Origin: Bacteroidia bacterium
Lineage (GTDB): Bacteria > Bacteroidota > Bacteroidia > B-17B0 > Aurantibacillaceae
Reading direction: 5' to 3'
Assembly (NCBI GenBank): GCA_016787445.1
Contig: JAEUTQ010000076.1
Location: 1 to 64,000, forward strand
Length of the DNA: 64,000 nt
The translations under genes were made by a program, and so were the position numbers. How positions within the stretch are numbered: position 1 is the first letter of the stretch; each line of letters starts with the position of its first letter. The notes under the pieces are model-generated. The model was not told the DNA's origin. It did no database searches and worked only from the letters and a program-made list of their open reading frames with translations. This document shows, one piece after another, positions 58,032 to 64,000 of this stretch.

Positions 58032-60588
58032 TTATTTCCCATGTCAGCGAAAAATAATATAATCCGCCTACTGAAGAGCCTCCAAGTATGGTATAGTATG
58101 GCTTATTAAGAAAATTTGTTGCACCCAACTTCGCAGATAATCCTGCCTTTTCAAATTTGTAGTTTATTTGAGCGTCTATTGTCCAGTAGGAAGGAACTTC
58201 GCCACTTACAAGAAAAGAAACATAATCATATTTTGTTTGGTAGCGCCCTGTTATACTTGCTCCTAATTTTTTCCAAATATTTTCCGTAAGAATAATTCCA
58301 TTCAAATTTATAAGTGGGGTGTTAAAGCCATCTTCAAGCCCATCTTTATCATCTGTTCGGTCAAGTTTGGAATATGTTATGTTGCCGATGAAAGAAAAGT
58401 TGTCGTTGTACCGATATTTTAGCCCCAAACTTGCTCCATAATTATAAATTTTGCTTTTAGAATTAGTCCATAGTCGGTAACGACTTTGTTTTAATTTTGA
58501 ATATAAGTAAGTTGGAATTGAATCTGAATTTGTTGTATTCGGTATACTTGATTCAACTTGTGCTATAAAATTATCGTAAGAATTATAGTAAAAATCAACA
58601 TCAATTAACAAACTCTTTTTTATTGCAAGACCCCTAAATCCGAATTCAAATGAACGTACAAATTCTGGTTGCAAATAGGTATAGGGGTTTTTTTTGAGCA
58701 TGCCCTTATTGTTTTCAATTGCCTGCGCTTGTGTTAAGCCAATCGTATTCATGTCTTTTGTAACCTGTGCCTGAAATGCGTCAATAGACGCTTTAGTATA
58801 TGAGTTTTCAAAAACTCCAACCGACATTATTTTTAATCCACCAACCCGTTTTACTCCACCACTATTTACATTTGAGAAGCCTTCAAAAATACTTGGGAAA
58901 CGATAACCACTTTGATATGATGCTCTGAAATTAATTGCTTCTTCTGGAGAATATATCGCTGTAACTCTTGGATTAAATTTCCAATTAAAATAGTCTGCTT
59001 TGTCCGCACGAATTGTAGCGCTGATGCGTAATTTCTTGTTGAACAGATCTTTGTTTAATTGAATAAATCCTCCTGATTTGGCATATGTTAGATTTTTTGC
59101 AGAATCAACAGGGTTAATAAAATAGTTGCCGTCAGGAATAATAATATAGGTTCTATAATCAAATCCACTTAAAAGTTGTGTACCAATTTTATTAAAAAAT
59201 TCAGGAAACAATTTACCCCAATTTAATAAGCCTTCTGAATGAATTAAACTCGATTTAACTCTGAGGGCAGCACCATAATCCCAATTATTAATATTGGTCA
59301 ATTTATCTTTTTTTTGATTGTAAGCATCTGTACCAGGTTCAAATCTGCCATTATCCGAATTTTCTCTTGCTATTTTATGTGCACCCGCAACACTTGCGCC
59401 ACCAGCTATTGCATTATTATATGCGGTTGTATAGTCAGCAAACCATTGATTGTCCGATTTAAATGAGCGATCCATGTTTTCCGCAAGAGAACGTAAATTG
59501 TACGATTTTCCAGTGTTTTCTTGAGTGAGATAAGCACGTACCTGAAAAATATTTGTATTATAATCAAGCGCGTATTGATGCAGTGTATAATCCTCCAATC
59601 TGAAACGGTTTGAACGTTGGTAAATATTGTTTATTAATGCGCCCTTATATGTTAAAGATAATTCGCGACCTTCCTTCGGCCGATAAACTAAACCAAAGTC
59701 TCCTTTATAATTTTGAATGTTGTATTCAGTAATATCAATTTCCCTATAACCAGTTCTTGCAACAACATATTTTTTTCCGTTTAATGTCAATGTCTTTCTG
59801 TTGGAAGATTCATTTCCGTAACTATTTACTTCATCAAAAGCAGGATTGTCTACGCCAAATAAATTTGTGGATGAGTTTAGTGTGGGTGCAAGGTCAGTTC
59901 TATTATCGGAAATCCAATCATTGCCGTTTGTATAGGAAGCATTGATTTTAAAAGCAAATTTAGAATTCAATACTTTTGCGTATCGTAAATTAGTTGTACT
60001 GTATAATTGAGGAGAAACATTGTCAATATTTCCAACATGATTTACTCCTGTCAATTGTTGAAAGCTTAAACCTTGGTAGGTAAATGGGTTTTTAGTACGG
60101 ATGTTTGCCAAGCCGTTAATTGCATTTAAACCATATAAAGCAGAAGCGGTCCCCGGAATTATTTCAATTTTATCAATATCAAGGTCGTTCGCACCTAGTA
60201 CATTCGCAATCGGTGCGCCAATATGAGGAGCCTGATTATCTATTCCATCAATTAATTGTGTAAAGCGAACATTGGTTGTATTAGAAAAACCTCTCGTGTT
60301 TATTACTTTAAATCCTAAACTGGGCGTAATCATTTGAACTCCTTTTGTATTCTCAATTGCATCAAAGCAAGTTGGTGCCCCCATGTTTTTAGCATCGGTA
60401 TATTTTAGTTGTTCAATGCTAACAGGAGAACGTAGAATTGATTCGGGTATGCGTGAAGAAGAAATAACTACTTCATTTAGTATAAGATGTTTGGTACTGT
60501 CTGGAAGTAAAGATAAACTATCAGTTTTTGTCTGCCCCAAACTGCTAATTGAAATCAGTGCCGAACTTATAAGAATTAATATCTTCAT
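58024..60588 (-). CDS. TonB-dependent outer-membrane receptor, ModE-linked
   Basis: An 854-residue receptor. The signal peptide (to ISSLGQ, ~19) is followed directly by the plug domain (~35-165: LNEVVISSSRIPESILRSPVSI, INTRGFSNTTNVRFTQLIDG, IEIIPGTASALYGLNAING) and a ~680-residue barrel ending in YYFSLTWEINK. It lacks the carboxypeptidase-like N domain of the other receptor in this window. A ModE-box-like 24-bp site lies 14 bp before its ATG, and a ModE-like regulator gene lies just upstream. Uptake of molybdate/tungstate or a metal chelate is a fair inference, not shown. Confidence 0.9.
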   Translation of the reverse strand: MKILILISSALISISSLGQTKTDSLSLLPDSTKHLILNEVVISSSRIPESILRSPVSIEQLKYTDAKNMGAPTCFDAIENTKGVQMITPSLGFKVINTRGFSNTTNVRFTQLIDGIDNQAPHIGAPIANVLGANDLDIDKIEIIPGTASALYGLNAINGLANIRTKNPFTYQGLSFQQLTGVNHVGNIDNVSPQLYSTTNLRYAKVLNSKFAFKINASYTNGNDWISDNRTDLAPTLNSSTNLFGVDNPAFDEVNSYGNESSNRKTLTLNGKKYVVARTGYREIDITEYNIQNYKGDFGLVYRPKEGRELSLTYKGALINNIYQRSNRFRLEDYTLHQYALDYNTNIFQVRAYLTQENTGKSYNLRSLAENMDRSFKSDNQWFADYTTAYNNAIAGGASVAGAHKIARENSDNGRFEPGTDAYNQKKDKLTNINNWDYGAALRVKSSLIHSEGLLNWGKLFPEFFNKIGTQLLSGFDYRTYIIIPDGNYFINPVDSAKNLTYAKSGGFIQLNKDLFNKKLRISATIRADKADYFNWKFNPRVTAIYSPEEAINFRASYQSGYRFPSIFEGFSNVNSGGVKRVGGLKIMSVGVFENSYTKASIDAFQAQVTKDMNTIGLTQAQAIENNKGMLKKNPYTYLQPEFVRSFEFGFRGLAIKKSLLIDVDFYYNSYDNFIAQVESSIPNTTNSDSIPTYLYSKLKQSRYRLWTNSKSKIYNYGASLGLKYRYNDNFSFIGNITYSKLDRTDDKDGLEDGFNTPLINLNGIILTENIWKKLGASITGRYQTKYDYVSFLVSGEVPSYWTIDAQINYKFEKAGLSAKLGATNFLNKPYYTILGGSSVGGLYYFSLTWEINK

Positions 60589-60602
60589 GTTATTTTATTT
60601 AA

Positions 60603-60626
60603 CGATATGTTTGTAAATGAATAACG
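60603..60626. promoter_or_regulatory. ModE-box-like operator of the TonB receptor gene
   Basis: A 24-bp site opening CGATAT and closing ATAACG, so the outer six bases of each arm match with one mismatch. As recalled, the E. coli ModE operator is also 24 bp with CGTTAT and ATAACG arms. It lies between the regulator gene and the receptor gene, 15 bp before the receptor ATG. Confidence 0.5.
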
Positions 60627-60641
60627 ACAATTAAAAAAATA

Positions 60642-60989
60642 TTACATCGTCAATTTATTTGTTTCATTTTCTATGAATATCCTTACTTTATTTTCCAATG
60701 TTTGAAATGTTTCTATTGCTTGAAAACCTGCTTTAGTAACGATTGCTCCACCACCACTTTTTCCTCCAAGTTGTTTCTCAACTAAAGGAGAATTTGATCG
60801 CGCATTCATTTCGGCAACCATTTGCCAAGCTTGTCGATAAGACATTTTCATTTCTTTGGCTGCATTTGCTATTGAACCAGTTTTTATTATTCTTTCAAGC
60901 AATTCCACACGACCAATACCAAGAAATTTATTTTCTCCTGCATAGAACCATATTCTGAAACTAACATTGTATTTAATTTTCTTTTTCAT
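60642..60989 (-). CDS. ModE-like winged-helix regulator without molybdate domain
   Basis: 115 residues from the ATG at 60989 (TTG at 60992 is less likely). It matches the LysR-type N-terminal domain of ModE: LGIGRVELLERIIKTGSIANAAKEM, SYRQAWQMVAEMN, and the wing LGGKSGGGAIVTKAG. The C-terminal TOBE/Mop molybdate-binding domains of E. coli ModE are missing, a form common in Bacteroidota, so the ligand must bind elsewhere or be different. Its gene abuts one 24-bp ModE-like site and precedes another before the TonB receptor, suggesting autoregulation and receptor control. Confidence 0.85.
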   Translation of the reverse strand: MKKKIKYNVSFRIWFYAGENKFLGIGRVELLERIIKTGSIANAAKEMKMSYRQAWQMVAEMNARSNSPLVEKQLGGKSGGGAIVTKAGFQAIETFQTLENKVRIFIENETNKLTM

Positions 60990-61013
60990 CAATATGTTTT
61001 ATAAAGCATATCG
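60990..61013. promoter_or_regulatory. 24-bp palindrome upstream of the ModE-like gene
   Basis: Arms CAATATGTTTTA and TAAAGCATATCG are reverse complements at 10 of 12 positions. Same 24-bp length and CGATAT/ATATTG-type arms as the site before the receptor. It directly abuts the regulator ATG, so binding there would block its expression. Confidence 0.55.
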
Positions 61014-61297
61014 CAAAATAAGGTATTCTATTCACGACAATTTATGATATAAATCATCGTTTCAAAAGTAAAGTGCAGGAAGGTGAATTTTTTGGCGCGA
61101 GTTATGGTTATAAATGAGTGTTGTTAATAATAAAAAATGGCACTAAGCGGTTTTCCCACCGGCGTCGATGGTATCTTTAGCGTTGGGGCAGATGTGGAGT
61201 ATTGATAGCGTTTTGTTAAAGAATAAATTTAGGTAGTACTATAAAGGATCATTTAGTATTGAACAGGTTTATGACCTAGCTATTAGCCGTGTTTACA
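61014..61297. other. Intergenic region with FNR-like palindrome
   Basis: 284 bp without a supported gene. ATGAT-ATAA-ATCAT at 61044-61057 has the half-site spacing of FNR/CRP-type operators and lies about 60 bp before the ModE-like gene start. The right half contains the FN3 remnant annotated separately. Confidence 0.4.
61137..61205 (+). pseudogene. Decayed copy of the fibronectin-gene 3' end
   Basis: The 54 bases at 61152-61205 align without gaps to the last 54 bases of the fibronectin gene (57812-57865): 38 of 54 identical. The reading frame gives FPTGVDGIFSVGADVEY against FTNGAEGIISDGVEVEY, 9 of 17 identical, both ending at a stop. Upstream the match continues only with indels. A 22-codon ATG frame covers it, but it is more likely debris than a gene. 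Confidence 0.55.
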
Positions 61298-61564
61298 TTA
61301 CTTTTTCCATCTTTCTAACTTAGGAATTGGTCTGGTTGCCAACCACGCAAATAATCCATTAATTCCATCTTTTTTCATTTCCTGGATACAGAATTTTTGC
61401 ATCTTTTCAGCCGTGTCAATATCAGGAGGGGTTAAAAAATTTCCATTTTCGTAACACATAGAGCAGTACTTCTTACTAATTGAACCATCTTTTTCTGATC
61501 CCCCACCTTTTTTGTCTTTCTTAAGAGGGAAACCACAACTTTGACAAAATTTATAATCTTTCAT
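61298..61564 (-). CDS. Zinc-ribbon domain small protein
   Basis: 88 residues matching the 'putative zinc ribbon' (zinc_ribbon_2) family. An N-terminal CQSCGFPL and a following YCSMCYENG give a Cys4 zinc site, then a helix and the typical LFAWLATRPIPKLERWKK end. Cytoplasmic, function unknown; members are widespread and usually single genes. Confidence 0.85.
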   Translation of the reverse strand: MKDYKFCQSCGFPLKKDKKGGGSEKDGSISKKYCSMCYENGNFLTPPDIDTAEKMQKFCIQEMKKDGINGLFAWLATRPIPKLERWKK

Positions 61565-62028
61565 TGGCGTTGTTGTTATTGAAGGTTAATATTTTAATTG
61601 TAATTACTGTATAAGCACCACAAATTAATTTGTAAACGTTTACGATTATCTAAAATAGTAATTTTCTTCTAACTCTATGTAAGTGTTGATTTGTTTTGTT
61701 CCAACACTATTTGTCTGCAATTTTATATTGCGCTATTCCTTATTTTATGAAGCAAAATTCTCTTTCTGTTCATGATTTTCTGTTATATGTTAGCCAAGTG
61801 AGCGCTCTATATGTATAAGAGCCTATTTCTGTATACAAAAACTAAATTAGGTTTACCGAACTATTTGTCGTATCTTTGAATCCTTCATTAGAAGATTGGG
61901 TCTCAATCTATTTGTAACATCAACACAAAACGATTTCATTTCACAATTTTTTCTTCAAGCGCCCGTACATCGTGTATTGGTGAATTATTAATAATTAGCC
62001 TGTTTTAACGGGTAAAAAACAAAACAAA
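61565..62028 (+). promoter_or_regulatory. Long regulatory region and leader of the cold-shock genes
   Basis: 464 bp with no gene. TATCTTTG at 61871-61878 is a -7 box; a weak TTTA at 61852 is a possible -33. The 5' leader would then be about 140 nt, long as in cold-shock genes, and includes perfect palindrome AATTATTAATAATT (61983-61996) and hairpin CCTGTT/AACGGG just after. Further upstream GTAAACGTTTAC (61632-61643) is a perfect 12-bp palindrome of LacI-family operator type, and GAGCGCTC (61801-61808) another short one. Confidence 0.5.
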
Positions 62029-62217
62029 ATGAATAAAGGAACAGTAAAATTTTTTGACAGCGCAAAAGGATTCGGATTTATTAAAGGTGAAGACGGACAA
62101 GAGATATTTGTGCACGTATCAGGATTAATAGATGATATTAACGATAATGATGAAGTTACATACGACACGCAAGAAGGCAGAAGAGGCTTGAATGCAATCA
62201 ATGTGAGCATAGCTTAA
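62029..62217 (+). CDS. Cold-shock domain protein, first of tandem pair
   Basis: 62-residue CspA-type nucleic-acid chaperone. RNP1 (KGFGFI) and RNP2 (EIFVHVSG) are intact on the usual five-strand barrel. It shares 43 of 62 residues with the next protein. A long structured leader suggests cold or growth-phase control of translation. The C-terminal end is RRGLNAINVSIA. Confidence 0.93.
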   Translation: MNKGTVKFFDSAKGFGFIKGEDGQEIFVHVSGLIDDINDNDEVTYDTQEGRRGLNAINVSIA

Positions 62218-62283
62218 TCAAACAGGAGAATAATTAAAATAATTAATAAGTAAAAACGCCACCGGTAGGTGAGTACACAACAA

Positions 62284-62472
62284 ATGAATAAAGGAACAGT
62301 AAAATTTTTTAACGAAACAAAAGGTTTCGGATTTATCAAAGGTGAAGATGGGGAAGAAATCTTCGTTCACGCAACAGGACTTATACACGAGATTCGTGAA
62401 AATGACGAAGTAACGTATGATCGAGAAAGAGGCAAAAAAGGCTTTAACGCGATAAACGTAACAAGAGTTTAA
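62284..62472 (+). CDS. Cold-shock domain protein, second of tandem pair
   Basis: 62 residues from ATG at 62284, aligning exactly with its twin; an in-frame GTG at 62269 would add five residues. RNP1 KGFGFI and RNP2 EIFVHATG are present. It differs mainly in charged surface positions (YDRERGKKG against YDTQEGRRG). It lies 66 bp after the first csp gene, likely co-transcribed, and ends at a terminator. Confidence 0.93.
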   Translation: MNKGTVKFFNETKGFGFIKGEDGEEIFVHATGLIHEIRENDEVTYDRERGKKGFNAINVTRV

Positions 62473-62477
62473 ATAAT

Positions 62478-62507
62478 AAAAAAGCAAACGAAAAGGTTTG
62501 CTTTTTT
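62478..62507 (+). terminator. Rho-independent terminator after the csp pair
   Basis: AAAAAAGCAAAC / GTTTGCTTTTTT, 12 bp with six-base loop, five bases after the csp stop; U-tract included in the stem. Confidence 0.88.
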
Positions 62508-62634
62508 TCATCCAATAAGTTGTATTTGATACTTTGAATTAATTACGTGTGGTTTTATATCATAAAGTTTGTTTTTTATCATTATTTGTTTTCTTGGCTA
62601 AATGCTTTTGAATTATAAGTGATAATTTTGTTCA

Positions 62635-63060
62635 ATGGAATTACAAACTGAAATTAAAAATTTTATTACCGAAAATAGGGTGGCAACAGTTTGTTTTATA
62701 AATAAAGACAAAACGCCGCATTGCATCAGTGCTCTCTATGCATTCGATAAGGAGAATATAATTATTTGGATAAAATCGTCGGCAAAAACGGAGCATGATG
62801 AATTAATAAATCCGGGTGATAAAGTATCGGGAACCATTCTTCCCGAGAAATTTAATATAATGCATATTCAAGGTGTACAATTTAAAGGCGAACTTGTAAA
62901 AACGTCTATTAGCGATTTTAAAGTTAGTCAATTGTATTACTTAAAGTATCCCGTTGGTTTAGCAATGCCCGGTTATATTTGGGGCGTAGTAATTAAGGAG
63001 GTTAAATTCTCTGATACAGTAAATGGTTTCCCGAATAAATTAAAATGGAAAGCGGAATAG
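62635..63060 (+). CDS. Split-barrel (pyridoxamine 5'-phosphate oxidase-like) protein
   Basis: 141 residues with the split beta-barrel pattern of the PNPOx/YhbP group (FITENRVATVCFINKDKTPHCISALYAFDKEN, then VSGTILPEKFNIMHIQGVQFKGE). Such proteins often bind FMN or F420 or haem. No family-specific active site is certain. Isolated gene; convergent with DUF2200. Confidence 0.8.
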   Translation: MELQTEIKNFITENRVATVCFINKDKTPHCISALYAFDKENIIIWIKSSAKTEHDELINPGDKVSGTILPEKFNIMHIQGVQFKGELVKTSISDFKVSQLYYLKYPVGLAMPGYIWGVVIKEVKFSDTVNGFPNKLKWKAE

Positions 63061-63085
63061 AATAAGCGTAGCCGCTTTAAAGTAA

Positions 63086-63433
63086 TTACTCCCTTAAAAT
63101 CTTCTCCATGGCTTTGCCCTTCGCTAATTCATCTATCAGTTTATCTAAATAGCGAATTTGCTGCATTAAGGGCTCTTTAATTTCTTCTACGCGATACCCG
63201 CAGATAACGCCGGTGATTTTATGGACGTTTTTGTTCAGTTTAGCTTGTGCAAAGAAGGTTTCAAAATCAGTTTTGTTATCCAGATGTTTTTTTAGGGTTT
63301 TTGCATCATAACCCGTAAGCCAGAATATTATTTCATCTACTTCGGATTTTGTTCTACCTTTTTTTTCTGCTTTTGCAATATAGTGCGGATACACACTCGC
63401 AAAAGACATGGCATATACTTTGTGATTCTGCAT
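63086..63433 (-). CDS. DUF2200 domain protein
   Basis: 115-residue cytoplasmic protein filling the DUF2200 family from end to end ([63 protein letters not shown]). Function unknown. It starts 12 bp after the stop of the DUF1801 gene, so the two are probably one operon. Confidence 0.9.
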   Translation of the reverse strand: MQNHKVYAMSFASVYPHYIAKAEKKGRTKSEVDEIIFWLTGYDAKTLKKHLDNKTDFETFFAQAKLNKNVHKITGVICGYRVEEIKEPLMQQIRYLDKLIDELAKGKAMEKILRE

Positions 63434-63445
63434 TGGAGTATATTC

Positions 63446-64000
63446 TTACATTTTAAATTTTAGTTTTTCCTTTTTTAATTCTTTTTTCAATATAGGAATA
63501 GCTGTTTTGCCAATACCATGTAATTTTAAAATTTCCTTTTCACTGTATAAAGATAATTGCTTGATGGTTTTTATGCCTTCGTTTTTGAGTGCTCTTTGTG
63601 CCGGAGCGGATAAACCGGACATAAATCCTGAAGTGTCTTTTTTAAGCTTTTCACAAATAGGACAAGTTGGACAAGAACTCGATTTGTAATATTGATGACC
63701 CTTCTTGCATGTTTTTAAAATGCCCTTTGTTTTTTTAGTAGCGTTCTTTTCCAAAATTTCTTTCGCCCTGAACTTAACCATTTTGGTAATTAAGTCGAGA
63801 GGCAGCTCTTTATCTAAAGGAAACTGAACAGCGCCTTTAGAATGTTTATATGGAGTCAATTCTTTTTTAAAATAAAGAAGCGGAGAGGTACTTGGGTAAA
63901 AGCCAATGTGGTTTTTATAAGCAGCAAAATAGGCAAGCACACCATCTAATTTGTAAGCCGGCATATTATAACCAATGTGTTCAAGTGCTCCGGGAGCTGC
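63446..64000 (-). CDS. DUF1801-zinc ribbon-HhH protein, 5' end outside window
   Basis: The frame stays open past the Met at 63964 to the window edge, so the gene is N-terminally cut here; at least 184 residues. Residues before and after that Met (GALEHIGYNMPAYKLDG, HIGFYPSTSP) are typical of DUF1801. A Cys/His cluster (CKKGHQY..CPTCPIC) suggests a zinc ribbon, and the C-terminal ~60 residues form a helix-hairpin-helix like the RNA polymerase alpha C-terminal domain (QRALKNEGIKTIKQLSLY, ILKLHGIGKTAIPIL). DNA or nucleotide-related role is possible. Confidence 0.82.
   Translation of the reverse strand, partial: AAPGALEHIGYNMPAYKLDGVLAYFAAYKNHIGFYPSTSPLLYFKKELTPYKHSKGAVQFPLDKELPLDLITKMVKFRAKEILEKNATKKTKGILKTCKKGHQYYKSSSCPTCPICEKLKKDTSGFMSGLSAPAQRALKNEGIKTIKQLSLYSEKEILKLHGIGKTAIPILKKELKKEKLKFKM

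Noticed and set aside
61014-61136. Short frame ending GEFFGASYGYK as another barrel-gene remnant
   Set aside because: Only about 14 residues, no alignable parent in the window; could be chance.
1-64000. tRNA, rRNA, insertion sequences, prophage
   Set aside because: No cloverleaf-like segment, transposase, integrase or phage structural gene was seen on either strand, though a by-eye search can miss a tRNA.

Overview
The window is a chromosomal segment of a member of the Bacteroidota. Four independent signs point there: several secreted proteins end in type IX secretion (T9SS type A) sorting domains; promoters fit the Bacteroidota form TTTG or TTG, about 20 bp, then TAnnTTTG; almost no gene has a Shine-Dalgarno sequence; and the families present (DUF2911, DUF3078, DUF4468-like, SBBP and FG-GAP proteins, TonB-dependent receptors) are typical of the phylum. 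Menaquinone appears to be made by the futalosine route (mqnE). No tRNA, rRNA, CRISPR array, insertion sequence or prophage was found. The species cannot be named from the sequence alone. Layout: 1-33.4 kb is a mixed region. It holds an SBBP-repeat protein cut by the window edge, a LytS/LytTR two-component pair, a T9SS-exported alpha/beta hydrolase with a PETase/cutinase-like arrangement next to an AraC regulator, a RelA/SpoT-type small alarmone synthetase, a coupled pair of unknown genes (one built of four 25-residue repeats), a TonB-dependent receptor, a roughly 430-bp hairpin-rich repeat element abutting recQ, a PIG-L deacetylase / 40-residue membrane protein / sodium-solute symporter operon, mnmA, mqnE, several exported proteins and a stand-alone AAA ATPase. 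33.6-51.1 kb is an unbroken str-S10-spc-alpha ribosomal supercluster (rpsL to rplQ, with fusA, secY, infA and rpoA). Its leader and several internal gaps carry RNA structures, notably two mutually exclusive hairpins before rpsD, a hairpin before rpsH, and a six-codon upstream ORF before rpsL. Only rplE and rplF have strong Shine-Dalgarno sequences. 51.2-57.9 kb is a three-gene exported cassette of unknown function: an outer-membrane barrel, a 971-residue secreted protein, and a fibronectin type III protein. 57.9-61.2 kb looks like inserted or rearranged DNA: a TonB-dependent receptor and a ModE-like regulator, each preceded by a 24-bp ModE-box-like site. It is flanked by the severed tail of a T9SS cargo gene on one side and a decayed copy of the fibronectin gene's 3' end on the other. 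61.3-64 kb holds small genes: a zinc-ribbon protein, two tandem cold-shock proteins, a split-barrel flavin-type protein, DUF2200, and a DUF1801 protein that runs off the edge. The clearest leads for new biology are the three-gene exported cassette, the ModE-box/TonB module and its scars, the rpsD leader RNA, and recQ, which has no ordinary start codon upstream of its first conserved motif.
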